This document shows, piece by piece, positions 24,957 to 39,312 of a stretch of 64,000 nucleotides of DNA (position 1 is the stretch's first letter; the number at the start of each line of letters is the position of its first letter). The stretch is from Pyrrhoderma lamaoense (lineage: Eukaryota; Basidiomycota; Agaricomycetes; Hymenochaetales; Hymenochaetaceae): NCBI GenBank assembly GCA_002794735.1, contig NBAZ01000006.1:1054001-1118000 (forward strand), given 5' to 3'. Below the pieces are notes generated by a model. That model worked only from the letters and a program-made list of their open reading frames with translations. It made no database searches and was not told the origin of the DNA. The position numbers and the translations under genes were made by a program.

Positions 24957-27900
24957 TCAGGAGAACCTATTGTCCATACCCCTGATCACGTTTGCAGAGG
25001 TATGTTGCGACCAAGTACCATTCATACTGGTACTAGAACTCGACGTACTCGTATAAACTCCTTGAGCTTGGCCATCATGATTCTGATTCTGTTGGCTCTG
25101 GAATGTTTGGGCCTGGGGAGTGTAGCCAACAGGCGACGGAGAAGGCATTCCCTGCTGTTGCTGCTGATGACTTTGGCCTTGACCGTGCCCCGAGTCCGCA
25201 TAGCCCCCGTGTGAACTTGAATTCCTGAAAGGTGAGTTTCCGGAACCAGAGCCATAACCTACAGGCGAGTAAGGCGAGATAGGTGATGCTAAAGAAGCTG
25301 ATCCACCACCAATTCCAGTTCCAGTTCCATTTCCGTTTCCATCAACATTCACGCTCGAATGTCTTCCGTGCGCAGAAGCTGGATTTTGTTGCGAATGAAT
25401 TTGGGGCTGAGAATGACTATGTCCGTGACCATGACTATGGACATGATTCTGAGATGTTGATCCCGTGCCTGAATCTGTAAAGTTACCCATCACAGGGCTT
25501 ACATCTACAGCACTTGTCGGTGATGCGCCATTCTATGAATTTTAAGAATTATGTAACCCGCGTCCATCGTATCGTCACCACCGTCGTAATCGTTGACGTA
25601 GTTTGAAAGTTGTAGCCAGAATCGAAATATACAAATTAGGAGATCCATTAGAATATATATAGAAGCAAACGTGCAAACGCGAATAAAGAAAGATCTGCAT
25701 GAGCAACCAATGTTCTATCTCCTCTGAAACCTTTGAACGTGTAAAGAAAGAACAGAAAGGGGAATGGGGGAATAAATGGCGGCGAAAACGACGGGTGGGG
25801 GGTGGTCGCGAACGGGTATATAAAAAGGCGCCCTGAAGGGCTTTGGAAATCGAGCTCAAAACAGTTAAGGACATACCATCGACTCTCCGTGACCATGACC
25901 GTGTTGATGATGCCCATAACCCCCCGCGTTTTCCTCGTTTCCTTCCTCTCTCTTTGGTACAACAGATCCTAGACTTCCAATTGCATTAAGGTTTCTGGCG
26001 AAAGCACTCTGAGTTTGTTGTTGCTGTTGCTGCTGTAATCTTGCTAAATACGCCCCTGGACCCCCTACAAATGGTACAGGGGGTGGCAGTTGTATTCCAG
26101 TTCCAATACTACCGCTTCCGGCGCCAACATTAAGGCCAGTGCCAATTCCCGTGCCTGTACCACTGCCTGTGTTTCCACTATTACCACCAACACCAAACGA
26201 GCTCATATTTCCAAACCAAGGACGGGGCATGGGTGGTGGCATCTGTGCTATTCCAGGAAATGCATCTTCTTCCTGGCCTAATCCTACGTGTCCCCGTTTC
26301 GGGCTCGGATGATTCAGATAATTCTGTTGTTGCATAAGTGGGGGAGATGGGCTTGCGAAGACCGTCTGCGCAGATGGAAGCGAGGTAGAATGTCCTAAGT
26401 TCCCATTATACCCCACGGGAGATGAGCCCGAGTGTCCTGAGTGTCCTGAAGGAGGCCTCATCGTACTTGATGAGAGAGGAAGTGCTAAAGGAGGTGGGAG
26501 AGCTCTATTTCCATGTCCTCCGCTACTACTTGAATTTGTAGTAGAATTGATATTATGATTGTTAGAGTAGTTATTATCCACCGCATTGTTACTAAGAGGA
26601 GGAGTCCCATTCGGGGTCTTATTGAAACACCGTTAATCACCACGAGATAATGCACACACAAGATAACTTACAAGATAGACACTACTTACATCCTCTCTTC
26701 TATCTCCATCTTCAAGTGCAGATTCTCCGTGTAGCTCACTTGATCTTCTCCGTCTTTTCACTCCAGAACCAGGAGATCCACTCTCCCCAATTATATCCAT
26801 CCCCAAACCCATCGTTCCAACACCAGAAACCTGTCCTGTATGAATTTGCAAGTCTGGCATGGCTACCAGAGACTCTAGAGGCTGAGGCAGAGTTGGCACC
26901 GTACCCAATCTACGTATCCTATCCATCCCATCCCAAAATGCACCCTCTCCACTTACTCCATTACCTCTATCCTTCTGCTGCTGACTGCGGCCTAGTTCTT
27001 CCGTTGCTTTATATAACTGGATCGCGTAATTTCGCAACGTCGAGTATTCCTCAACCATCAGTCTGAGCCGGAGAAACAAAACCTGTGTCTGATTCACTCC
27101 AACCCCATTATTCCCTCCGGCCCCAGTGGATCCTGGTGAGAAGACGGGTCTATTAAGAATAATAAGTATTATCATTCTTACTGAGAACAATATCGCATAG
27201 ACAGGATGTCTATTAGAGAAGAAAAGGCTTACCCAAGTTTCCCATCTTGCGGATTGAAGGCAGAAAATGAAGGGGGTGAAACAAGTGGGTGAACGTTTGA
27301 ATGTAATTGAGAGGGATGAGTACCTGGGCCGTGGGGGATGGGGGTACGATCGATGTGGAAACTGCTGTGGGTAGTTGAAGTGCTGCAGCTTGCTCCGGTG
27401 TTAGCTGGAGGACTGCTTGAAGCCGGGCAACTGAGTCTTCGAGCTATTTATAGGTTAGTAAAATGGCTCATAAAACGGATTTTACATTAAAAAGAAAAAA
27501 ATAGGAAATCCAGCTAACTAAGTCACATCCGTGACTTGATCAATCCTATCAATCCGATAAGTAGAATCCTATATCACCGTTCCCATCAAGCCGCTAATCA
27601 TTCCATCTAGATTCAAGCCCCAATTTATCTCGTATACTTACTAAATTTCTATCAACCTCTCAAAACACTTGAAATTTCGCATCCGCCCCCTCAATAAGAA
27701 AGATAAAACTCAGGACGCTTACCTGTTCGATGTACGCCTTCCTCTTTGCTCGATGTCTAGCCTGCGCACGAGCATTACGGCTTCTTTGGGGAGGTTCTTG
27801 GTGCTGCTGGCCTCCATTGTTTTCGCTCAGGTTCCCAATGTCACTCTGACTATTACCGTGTGACTGATTCTGAAGGTGCCTAAGGCCTGAGCCTGTCGGA

Positions 27901-28187
27901 GGACCCTGGTTCTGATCGGACGATTGCAACGAATGTCCAATCCCGACATTTGAAACAGCAGGAGATGATGATAGGCCATGGCCGTGACCATTCAAGTTAT
28001 GGTTATTGTGAGTGCCGTAAGAAGAGTACATCCCAGCTTGCTGAGACATAGAGGAAGTAGAGTGGGAGGCAGATGAAGAATTAGGTTGTGGTTGTATAGG
28101 TTGCAAAGTTTGGTGATGGGTTTGGAGAGGTTGCGGTAATGAGAGGTTATGGAGGTGCGTTGTAGAGCCTCCTGTGGCAGGAGACAT
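24957..28187 (-). CDS. bZIP transcription factor with long low-complexity C-terminus
   Basis: DNA-binding regulator. Exons: 28187-27723, 27443-27233, 27149-26690, 26617-25877 and 25532-24957, about 817 aa. The basic region RNARAQARHRAKRKAYIEQ (about residues 134-155, matching N-x7-R) is split by an intron exactly before the zipper, LEDSVARLQAVLQLTPEQ. A second helical segment (LRLRLMVEEYSTLRNYAIQL) follows in exon 3. The rest is Gly, Asn, Ser, His and Gln rich, including a QQQQQQQ run and HGHGHG tracts, typical of fungal activators. Between the zipper and STTHSSFHIDRTPIPHGPG in exon 2 the frame must change by one missing base (27320-27420). An in-frame stretch upstream of the ATG after a TTAG acceptor suggests a further 5' exon, so the true N-terminus may be longer. 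The target genes cannot be read from sequence. Confidence 0.85.
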
Positions 28188-31100
28188 AACCGGGTTGTTG
28201 TAAGCAAGGTAAAGCGGACTTGCTAATTACAAGGTACGTATTCTGCCAGTAGAACAATAACGTTGAAGCAATGAACAAATGTGTTTTTCTTGCCTCAACC
28301 ACGTCAACCTGGGTTCACGTTTACTGATTACTTCAGGCTTCCAAGTTGTGTGCAAACCCCTTCTTATAGCGAGACGACTAGGAGAGGAGCTGAAGCGAGT
28401 AAGCAAAGAAAAAACAAATCCCGACAAAGGTAGTGGGAATCAAAAAGTCTAGCCCAGACTAGCTTTTTAGGGGATTTCAAAGCCGGAGACTAAAGTAGAG
28501 GAATGTTGCAATGTGCACAACTGCAGGTTCAGCAACACCTAGATCCTTTACAACCGAGGATTAAATGACAATGTAACTTCACTCAGAGAAGCTCGTTTTA
28601 TGCAAACCACACAAGGACCCAGAAACAAGACAAAAGAAAACTAAAGGAGGAAAAACAAACTAATTCAATTCTTATTCTGAGAAGCAAACTAACTTAAGAC
28701 GTACTTGATCCTCTAAGAACTCACAACCTAGAAATTTTTTCCGTCTTTCCTAGTTTTATTTGGTTCCGTTCCTTTGTTGATCCTTTTTCTAGTATAGGTT
28801 GGGTTGGTGATCTCGGATCGATGACCAAAAATGAATTGGTTCGTTGCCAATTTCTTTTGTAATCCGTCGTGGGGCGTCAGATCCTCCTTGACGACCTGTG
28901 ATCACCTAAGTTTAAAACTTGAAACAGCCTTTACCTAACTGACTAGGATCGTTAGTACAACTTGTGGCCACAGATCGGATCTGAGTTGACTAACCACAAT
29001 CGTTGTGGCCCGCTGAATGTTCAGGCACGGGTCGCAGAAGGGCACGAGGACGTTACGAGAGGAAGTAAACAAGTACGGCAGAAAAAAAAATAGGGACAAA
29101 ATTGAGGAACAAAGTAGAAAGACTAGTGAAAGCGGAACAATATAGCCTTTTTTCTATTTTTTGTCCCTTCAAACTACTTCTTTTTGTCTGCGCTTGTGAT
29201 TTCTTCCTTTATTTGTATCTCCCGAACTCTATCCTGAGATTGTTGATTTTTATTACTTTATAGGGAAACAGCTCCGGACCTGGCGGGCTTACGACACTGG
29301 GCGAAGACGAAGGGAGGGCGGAATGCTGAGATCGTCAGGAAATTCGAAGCAGACAAGAAAAGGGTAGTAAAATGGGTAAAGAAGAGAGATGAGACCGAGG
29401 GAGAAATAAACCCCAAAGAATAGTTGAAAAGAAGTTTAGGTCGTTTGATACTCGAATGCTTGTGGTTTGTTTCAGCTCGGGCCGGATTTTCCGGTGCAAA
29501 GTTACAGAACAATAAAAGGGAAAAAAAGCCAAACAAACAACAAATACGAACCGGTGGCACACTATTACAAGAGTAAATATGGGTCTAGGCTCACTTGGCA
29601 GACAACGGCTTTAAGGGAAGCAAAACAGCGTCGACAAACAAAAGGGAAAAATCAAAGTTAATATAACAAAGCAAGATTGTCAAACCAAAGAGATTTTAAT
29701 GAAAAGATTGGTGTGGATGACCTTAATCTTCGACCCTCGCTCAGTAGTCTTCAAGAAAATAGATACTTCAAGAGATGTCCAGTGATCCTCTAGGCGTTAA
29801 TTGTGGGCTTTTGTAACCGTGGGTGATCTAAAGAGATGAATATATAAAAAATAGGGGGGAAAGGGATGAAAGGACGTCGTAAGTGTCGATTGTCAAAGTT
29901 AGGTTTCAATAATAATAAGCTCAGGCAAAGGTTAGAAGATAGGCGAGAAATAAAGTGTGTTGTATGGGAACGGAAAGGTGCAAACGGACAGACAAACGAA
30001 GAAAGGTAACGGACTGGGATACAAGATGTAGTGGGCGACGGCAAAGCGGTGGGCGAAGAAAGGACGAAGGCAATAGGGCGAACCTTATTCACAATCCTTC
30101 GTATGTAACCGTTGACTCTCTGTCTAAACCGTAAGGCCTAATAACAAAGGAGACAGACTAAGCGTTTTACTCCGAAAGGAAGTTGTTCTTTGTTTCGCTT
30201 TTCTCTACTCTTTTTTTTTCTTCTTCTTCTTCTAGTTTTCTCTCCCCTTTCCTTTGCTGTCCGGTAGGAACAGGAAGCTAAAGATGCGGTGTCAGGACGA
30301 GATGAGACTAGGATGAAAAAAGAGACAGACTGCTTACCTGCTCCTTAGGTCTAAGTTTGGTAGTCGGAAATTAGGATCGGGCCCAGGGAAGCCGTAAGAC
30401 GGTAGAGCCGGAACGGAGGTATATTTGAAAGAAGGAGGAAAAGGAGAAAGGGGAGAACGTAAGTAGAAGGTAGGCAGGAAAGAGGGGCGGTTGAGAAGAG
30501 ATAGAGAAAAGGACAATTATTCGGCGTTGGGAGAAGAGGATGGTTTAGGGACAAGGTCAAATTTGTAAAAAGGTGAGTATAAGGTGATAGGGCAGAAGTG
30601 AGAAGTATGCGCTAACCGTACTGAGAAGCTGACCTGACTTGATTGACAACAAGTCGGGAGGAGAGGTACCAGTGACAAGAAGAGGTGAGGAGTAAGAGAT
30701 AGAAGAGAACAGATTAGGCAAAGATGGGATAAACACAAGAGATCTAGAACAGGACTGTTTGCTGAGGACGTACGTTATACTACGTCAGAGAGTTAAATTC
30801 TGATGGACCGGCGAGGGCTTAGCGTGGTGATAATTTTTTAGGACGAAATAGCAGGAGAGGGCGAGGAAGGGGGGAATGGAGAGATTATATGAGTCAGCGG
30901 TAATAAGATGTGGTTGAAGAGGGGATTAAAGTGCGGGGGAACGGAATGGTCCGTGATAAAGGAGAATACGGAAAGAAGGAGAATTAACCACGTTTCCCAG
31001 AGAAGAACAAGGACGTTAGACGGGCGAGGGAGGGAGGAATGATGATGTTATTGATGATGGTGGTAGCGACGGCGTCTGGTTGGGTATATTCTTGATCCTA

Positions 31101-34100
31101 AGGTTGTCAATTTAGAGATTGATGTACGCTGCAGGGGGGATTGACGATCCTCTCTGTCGCGGGAGAGGGGGTAGTTGTTGTTGCAATAAACCTCACCAAG
31201 ACGGGTCGCGGATGAGCGGTCAAATGTAAGAAATTGATGACCGTTATTTTCTTTCTTTACTCTCTTCTTCTTTTCCTTTTAAGATTTTTACTAGTATCAG
31301 TTGTGCGAAATTTGGGATAGGAGAGGGGGTAACGTCGAGGAAGATAGAGATGGATATACAAAGGCTGAGAATTGACAGGTGAAGATACGCGCGCGCGGGT
31401 CGAGGAGGACGATTGAGGAGGGATGTGTTGAGAACAGATTCCAACGTAAGGGTGTGCCGTAACACGAAGGTCGGGGGAGGGGAGAGGCTGGTGCAAATAA
31501 TTAGCTCCAGTTCAGTATATATATATACAACCTCTTTCTCTTCTCATCTAGTTCACCGGGCTATCCGATGCCCCCCCCCCCAAAGGGTCCTTCTCCCTCT
31601 CCAAATCACCACTCTTTTCTCTCCACTACACTCTCTTATTACTCACTATCTACTACATTATCCACCCACGAGCTTTGTGCGTATTTATTTAGATTAGAAA
31701 GAAAAACAATCAGAAACACACAAAAAAGTGTTGTCGACAGAAGGAATATATTCAATTTGCTTCCGAGGGATGGACTTGCACGGCCTCCTATCTATTTATC
31801 TTTTTTTTTTTACCCTTTCCGTCCAACGTCCAAAATAAGGACAAGGGAACCCCTGGGCCCCGAAACGAGATTAGTTGATTAGTAATATCATACTTTTATA
31901 TATATAAATTGAAAAGGAAAGTGGAAGAAGGGAGTATGTAGAGTAAGATACAGAGGGCGCGAGAGGAGAGAGGGTTGATCGCCAAATTGAAAAAGGGCAG
32001 ATGCGGAAGCAAATTGTTTTTTTTATCTTTTTCTTAAAAATTGCGAACCTATTTTTTTTTTTTTACTTTCTTCGTCATCAACTGATCAGGGACCTTCCAC
32101 TCCCCCCCCCTCTCTCTACCCTCTCTCTGCTCTAAAAGCTTTGAGTGTGCATGTGCATGTGCGCGTGCGTGCGTGTATGTATGTATGTATATGTGGATTT
32201 TAGATCTGGGTCTAATTCCCTAATTTGTGCGTAGTGCGTGGTCCAAAAGGTCAAGGAGTTGTTCGTTCTCCGAACGAAACCTTGGGGGGGGAGACCCACC
32301 GCCCGTTCTCGTTTTCTTATTTCTTTTGCTTTTTTTTTTGAAAATTTATTATATTTTTTATTTTCTATTTTTTTTGGCCCTCCTCCCTCTTTGGGTTCTC
32401 GTCTCTCGTCTCTTGTCTCTTGTCTTCGCTCTCTCGTCCCCTGTCCCTTGTCCCCTAGACTCTCGGACTCTCGGGCTCTTAGGCTCTCAGGCTCTCGGCT
32501 TTCGGCTCCTTCCCTCCCACTTCTTTGAGAGACCTCGCGACCACTGCTGACGCGGGTACCCCTCTCTCTGGTTTGTGGTGACTTATATAAGCGGAGGTGC
32601 GTCGTGAACTGTGTAAGTTGTGTGGCTTTTTTAGTAGGATGGACTCGGTTTTTTTTTTCCCTCTTCCTTCCTTCTTTCCTTTCTTTTTTTTTTGTCTATG
32701 TTTAGACTAAGACTTGTGGTTTATGGTATTGACGGGGTAACGTTGAAACATATATATATATAACTAAGAAGTCATGTCTTTGAGACTTGCTATATATTAT
32801 ATATATATTGAATGAGGATACCTGAAACTGAAATTGGTAAGTAAAACTAAGCACCGTTTATCCGATTTTACTTTATCCAAGTGTGCTTAAAGTTCGTAGT
32901 TATCTGGTTATTTAGTTATAAATGTTATGAGTGTGAGTATGAGCAATGAGTAAGAAACACCCGAACCCCGGGGGGCGACAACTCATATTTACTCGTCGTT
33001 GTCTTTCGAGTTTTCGAAGAGGCTCTTTTTAAAAAAAAATTTATCCGCCAACTTTTTCCTGTTTTCCACTCTTTAGAACTCTAATTTCTATTCTAGGACC
33101 TCCCCCTTCCTCCTTCCTGACTCTCTGACTTCTTAACTCCAAACATGAAGCCACGGGACTTTTTTTAATTATTTAAATTTATATTCATTTTGAACCCAGC
33201 TAACTCGTTCACTTACTTACTTGCTTATGTTTGGTAACGGTTCGAATGGAGTTACTATTTGAATAGAGTGGTGCTAGTGGGAGCATGAGTAGGGGGTTCT
33301 TATTCAAATTGAGGATAAAGCTTGGATGTGGAAAGCTAATGGAACGGAGATCAGGGAAAGGAAGAAGACGACGACGACGAAGAAGTGGTATGGGGAGAGG
33401 GGGGAAGCGGAAAGCGGTGACTTGAGAAAAAATTGAATGGAGAAAGAAGGATAAAAGAGGAGGAGACGGGAAGCAGGATGTAGAAAGAAAGAATATGAGT
33501 GAGGGGTGTATGCGTGTGCGTGCGTGTGTGTGTGTGTGTGCGTGTGTTCGAAAACTTTGAACTCTTGAGTTTGTTATTATTATTGGTGTGGTGGGTGGCC
33601 GTTTTGTGCCAAGTCGAAGTGAAGAGATGGAAAAGCTTAACTAACTTTGTATCAGCCTTGACCGTAGGGTGTTTGTACATGTCTGTAAAGTGAAGTATGA
33701 GTTACCAAGTATCGCTTCGTTAATCCGAGTCGAGCTGTGGGGTAGAGGGCTCTTAGACCTAGGGTTAGCGGGTCGTCCTAGCTAGGCCTTTTGCTTCTTC
33801 TACTCTTGATCCCCGTTTTCCGACTTTGACCCTCCTTATCACTGAGTCATTCAGTGCTAGTAACCCCCCCCCTCTCTTTACTTCTTCTTCTCCTTTTTCT
33901 TCTTCCCTTACCCCGGATTTTTCCCTTCTTGTCAGCATTCTTCCTTTTTTTATCTTTTTCACTATTCTTGCGTCCTTCTATCTGATCAGTATCACTATCA
34001 ATAGTATGACTATATTAATGACTTGCATGATTATTAAGAGGAGGGGGAAGCGATGGTCACGGTGTAGTTGGCCGCTGTTTGAGTTTAAATTAAATATTAA

Positions 34101-37100
34101 ACATTAATGACAAAGGGAGGGGAACTCCGACTCCGGGTTTCGTTAGCTTTTTCTTGCTTGGTTTTTGGACTTCTTGGAGTTCCCTTGTGCGTCATCCAAG
34201 TGGTTCTAGCGCTATCGAAGAGAATGGTTCAACCCCTATACTAGTCATCAAGACACGACGACCGTGAGCGAAGACAGTATATACGCATATATACACATTC
34301 TTTTATTGCGAGTCGAGTTGACTATAATTATAATGTCGATGATATATAGTCATCTCTGTTCAATGCATTCGATTGTCTTGTGTTTTGAGAAAACAAGCAG
34401 GGTTTAGAGTTAGCATTGCTCAGTGCTTAATCTTTTTTCGTTATTGAGATAAAGTTGCGCACATGCATGTACCAGTTAACACCACGTTTTTCTCTTCCTC
34501 CATTTTTTTTCCCTCTCAGTTTCAGGTTCCGATCTTCCCTTACTTTGTTCCCGAGGTCGAAAATGGAAGAAGTAGGGACTAAGAGCTCGGGAGAGACAGT
34601 CAAGTTGTGATCGTGAGAGAGCGAAGACGCACGACGACGCAAGGACGCCGCGTTACTCGCTTATCTGAAATCAATCTTTGTTATTTGACCTGTTCTCCCA
34701 GTGCTAAGCCACGCTACGCTCTCGAGGTCTACTCTTCTCTTCATCCAGCTCTGGTGATACCAGCACCAAGTACGAATGAAAAGTAATCAAAGGTCATATA
34801 GATCTATGACTGAACTCATTTCATCTCAGGGCCAGTCAGGCCGTATGATGACGTAGTAAACGAGTAATTGTATGTAGTCAGTTCAGATAGATGCAACAAA
34901 CAAGCACAAATAATTAATATTGATATATTGAGTAGATCAGAAAAAGTGAGAAATAATCTACGCTCCGCTCCGTTTTCTTTCTTTCTCTCTCACACTTTCC
35001 ACACATTCCTTCTTCCTTCCCCTCGGAGGGTCTGGACTCCCCCCCCCCTCACTTCTGTCTTCCCACCCACCACCATCATCATTTCCACTCACCCATCTTC
35101 CTCCGAACCTACCTGACCGGATGTTCGGCAAATTGGGTCACACACTGTCCTCCTCTAGCCTCGTATCTCCCTAATTCAGTAACACCATAACTCATTAGTT
35201 GTCCGTTGGCTTTCCCTACTCTCACTCTCTTTGGCTCTCTCGATCGCTAGTCTGCTGTGTCGTCGCATCGCCTTCTTCTCCTTCTCCTCTTTCTCTCTTT
35301 GACTTTGACCTGTTCTGCCTGGCCTTGATCTGCGCTTTGCTATCTGCTCTATGCAAATCGCGGCGTACCCCCTGTCTACTAGTCCGCAAGAAAATTCTCC
35401 CCGGGGATCGCCATTATGATGAAGATACGTTTGGGCTCTGATATAGTGACAAAGAACAGGAACCAGGTTAATGTAAATAGACACTAACATTTGGATCGAT
35501 GTCTTTCATATCAAGATCGGTTACGTTGTACAACATCGCTTCATCTACCTATGATTAAAGATCACTATCAGAAATCGACTTTGAGCAGTTTCAACCCCTT
35601 CTTTACCTTTCATTCCCTCTTTAGCCGTTCGTTTGATAGTTTCCTTTGCTTGATCGTTTGTCAGTTTTTGACCCCATGTGCCTTTCGCGAATCGCTTGAA
35701 TCTCTCCTTGCATATGGGTCTTTTTCAATTAAAGTGATAAAATAGTGTCCGATCTAAACATCAAATGTCTTGCATCTAGTAAAACAGTCAACTAGACATT
35801 TTGAATGATAATATGATAACGAACTGCTATTATTATGAAGATGAAACAATGTAATTTACGCAACTTTCTTCTTCTTTTTCTCTCACTCTCTCCTTCAGAC
35901 CTTCTATTGTATATTCTATCTGTTCTATTTTTTGTCCTTCTGCTCCTTTTCTCCCTTTAAGTTTTGTTTAGAAATCTCTTCCATTCTTCCCCCTTTCCCC
36001 CCGGAGTGTCCCGCAGTCTTTTACTGCTGATTATCACGATAACAGGGTACATCCCACTTTTTCCCGTTCCATCGCACGGTCAAACTCTTTCGTCTTGAAT
36101 CTCACAGAAGGATCATCCACTGGACTCATGTGGCTGTGGCTAGTGGCTAGTGGCTGGTGGCTGCTAATACACTCAACCTCTCTCAATCACTCTCTCATCC
36201 TTCCTCCCTCCCCTTACTTAGTAACTATGTCAAGACATCAGTAGCAACGATCTATTCTCTGAACATTTCTAATTTACTCTCTTTTGCTACTTGCTTCATG
36301 CACGTGCAATTTCTATTTCTCACTCTGTACACGCACGTTCATGAACTCGGATTCTCGATATCTCGTTCTTGGGTTCTCTTGAGTTTCTCAGATATTCGAT
36401 TCAGAATTTGAATTGATCGCCTGGAAATGTTCTTTTTTCTATATCTTTTTCTTACGTTCGATCGGACATGATCTAAATTTAACCTCCCCGTACTGCTTTT
36501 TTCGTATATCTACTCTCCTTTTCTTCTCGCTAACTTTCGGGATTCTTATAGGTTATACTTTCACTTTCATCCTTTATTGATGTCCTCCATAATCCTTGTC
36601 TTCGGTCTACGTTGACCATTTTCAACCTTTTCCTTTGTCCTTGCCTTACCTTACCCTGTTTCTCCTTCTCCGCACCCGCCTTCGGGCCTTTCCTATCCTC
36701 ATATGGTAGTTACTCTCTCATCTGTGTCCCCTCCGTTTCTAGACTCATACTCGCTTCTACCACTTCGGTCTTTTATGATCTCATCCTTCATGTTTTGCTC
36801 GCTTCTATCATTCGCCCATTCTTCTGTTCTTTTGTTTCCTATACCCATTGCGTTACCACCACCTCCGGCGGGACCGGTGACTCATCTAGATTTCTGATCA
36901 TGCATTAATATGGTTTTGCGTTAGGAACAAACACGGTTACACACGGGGACACGAAAGCATGCGTACACGCATTGTTAGTGATACAGGAAGCATGGGTACA
37001 TACAAGCAGATAGAAAAGTACATGGAATTCTCACTCTAACCACTTCCTTCTTACTCGCCTGTTCTTCGGTCTCCGCCACCTGTCGCACTAAACTGTCTCT

Positions 37101-39241
37101 AAAACACGCATGCAATACAATACATGCAGCATAATAGAAATACAATGCAAAGCTCAGGTCTTGGTGACACAGGCATGTGCTTTTCGAATCTCCAAGTCCT
37201 CCTCTTCCTTCTTCCTTTGAGTAATCGCTCACATTTCTCTCACTCTATCTCCTTCCTACCTCTTGCTTCCCTCCATTCAAGTATATAACCAACCCGCATT
37301 ATCGGACTACCATATATTGTATACTTTTAACTAAGACTTCTTCACCATATACCCAATGAATTAAGTCCTATTTTCTCTATCTTGATCTTGTATCATACTT
37401 CCCGCCTCCGTTTTTACCGTGTTCCATATCTAGTAACCTCTATTCCCTACTCTTCTACGTCTTCAAGCGGTTCTTACACTCCGCCCTCGCCGCTGAAACA
37501 GTAAAAGATAAGGAGGGAAGGAAAATAGCTGTTAGGTCTAGGAATGATCTTTGACTAACGACTAGACTCAATTATCGCAATTTTACTGACAACCTCCGAT
37601 TTATTTTCTTTCGAGCCAAACTTTTTTCATCTTCGGTACTTTTCTTTTTCTCTTCTTTTTCTTCTTTTTGCCTCCTTTTCTCCCTCTTTCGTTTAACGTT
37701 TTTTTAGACTATCATTTGGCTAGGCTTCATATTCAAATACGCAGAGGTTAAGAATAAATTAACCTTTCACCTTTGCCGTAAACCCACTGATATTCTCGTT
37801 TTCCATTTTCTTTTTTATAATGAGTTTTTTTGTTTTTGTAAAACTCTACTTTGATGTTGAGAACTTTGTATTCTTTTGATACTGGGAACTCAACATCTTA
37901 ACATCACTTTTCTTTTCTTTCGACGCTCGTTATTCTTCATCTTGGAGAAAGGGAAGGATAGGCCGAGCCATCTTTATTATAATCCTTTCCCCTCCATTCT
38001 CTCATCTAGAACACTATACACAAGCCCTGGTTTTTCCTTTCCTTTCCCTTCCTCGAGCTCCGGATGAGAGGGGGTCCTCTGTGGTCAAGAGCTCAGGGGC
38101 TCAGGGGGCCCAAAAAGGGATGCCCATCTGAGGGAGATCTAAACTGATCTGATAGACTAACAGTCTATAGGTCTACAGGTCCATCTGTCAATCTAATGGG
38201 TCTATGGGTCTTACGGAGACTGGAGATGACGTGAAGTTTTCAAAGTAATCTGTAAATTTACAACCAACGGAGAGGTTGTATCAGGGGGGAGGGGAAGGGG
38301 GCGCTGTTATTCATGTATTGATTTGTCATTCTCATTTTCTTCCTTTCTTCGTCTTTAGCTGAGTTTTAGTTTTGATTTTTTTTTCGGTCTTTACTACTTT
38401 TGACAGGCAGTGATAGAAGTTTGGGATAAGATTAATAGAGCTCCTAGGAGGATGTGAGCGAGAGTCCGCTCCTCCCTCCTTTATTTATATATCTTTCACT
38501 CCCTCTCTTTCTTTCTGTTCTTTTCTGTTACTTTTATCTGATGCTGGGAGATGAAAATGGGCGGATGGTGATTGATGTGGATAGAGACGATGAATAAGAA
38601 GGGGAAGGGGGGTTGTCACTTAGGGAACCTAAGTTTCCTAAGGAACCCGCTCTATCAGTGGTGGAGGTAATAATATACGTATATAACTGTTTTATTTATC
38701 TATATTTATACTCAGGTACGAGTTTTTTGAGTGATTAGGTGTGTTAGCATCCGTGATGAGTTGTTATTTTGTTTATATTTCATATATTTCTTTATTTGTG
38801 GAATTTATCAATTTCGTATATATATATGCGTCTGTTTCGGAACAAATGGCGCCCTTCGTATTTAATGATTTTCTGGTTTTCGGGGAGTTTTATCCTTAGT
38901 GTTAGTATCATCTCAGGATATATGGATGAAAGAGAAGGAGGGAAAGGGGTCCTCGTGTGTTTTATATATACCCCCTCCCCCCCCCTCCCAAATAAGATGG
39001 GTTTGTGAATACCCAAAGGGGGAAAGGAAGTTTAAAAAACTAGAAATAAATACAGTGTGTATGTATGTATGTATATATGTGTGTGAACAAACAGACCACT
39101 AATGCTTCGAACTACGAATAACGAACAACGAACTGCGGGCTATGAGATATTACTTGCTGGATGATAAGTACGATGATATAAATTTTGTTAATTGTGTTAG
39201 TTGTGAGGAACAAGAAAAAAAACATAATTTTACAATTTGAT
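28188..39241. other. 11-kb gene desert with purine/pyrimidine strand skew
   Basis: No conserved coding sequence, tRNA or transposon is visible. The plus strand is mostly purine-rich from about 29.3 to 31.48 kb and mostly pyrimidine-rich from 31.5 to about 38.5 kb, with a local purine patch at 33.34-33.5 kb. It carries simple repeats: C11 at 31571-31581, GT/GC and TATG repeats near 32150-32195, TA runs near 32750 and TATG near 39060. Open frames are short Ser/Pro/Leu/Phe-rich artefacts of the pyrimidine tracts. It could hold a very long leader and promoter for the bZIP gene and perhaps a plus-strand non-coding transcript. Confidence 0.6.
33511..33546. repeat. GT/GC-rich dinucleotide microsatellite
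   Basis: An almost uninterrupted TG repeat with a few GC interruptions (TGCGTGTGCGTGCG then about ten TG). Simple-sequence DNA inside the gene desert. Confidence 0.9.
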
Positions 39242-39312
39242 TCCCACTAGCCGACTTGAACGACTGACCTCGTCATTACTAGTGACGCGCTCTACCACTG
39301 AGCTAAGCGGGA
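39242..39312 (-). tRNA. tRNA-Thr (anticodon AGT), second identical copy
   Basis: Exact reverse complement of the 71-nt gene at 20684-20754, with the same cloverleaf and anticodon; similarity stops within a few bases of the gene on both sides. It marks the right end of the gene desert. Confidence 0.95.

Noticed and set aside
32227..33680. Frames of 96-109 codons rich in Ser, Leu, Phe, Pro or Thr/His
   Set aside because: Direct translations of pyrimidine tracts and the GT repeat; low complexity explains their length.
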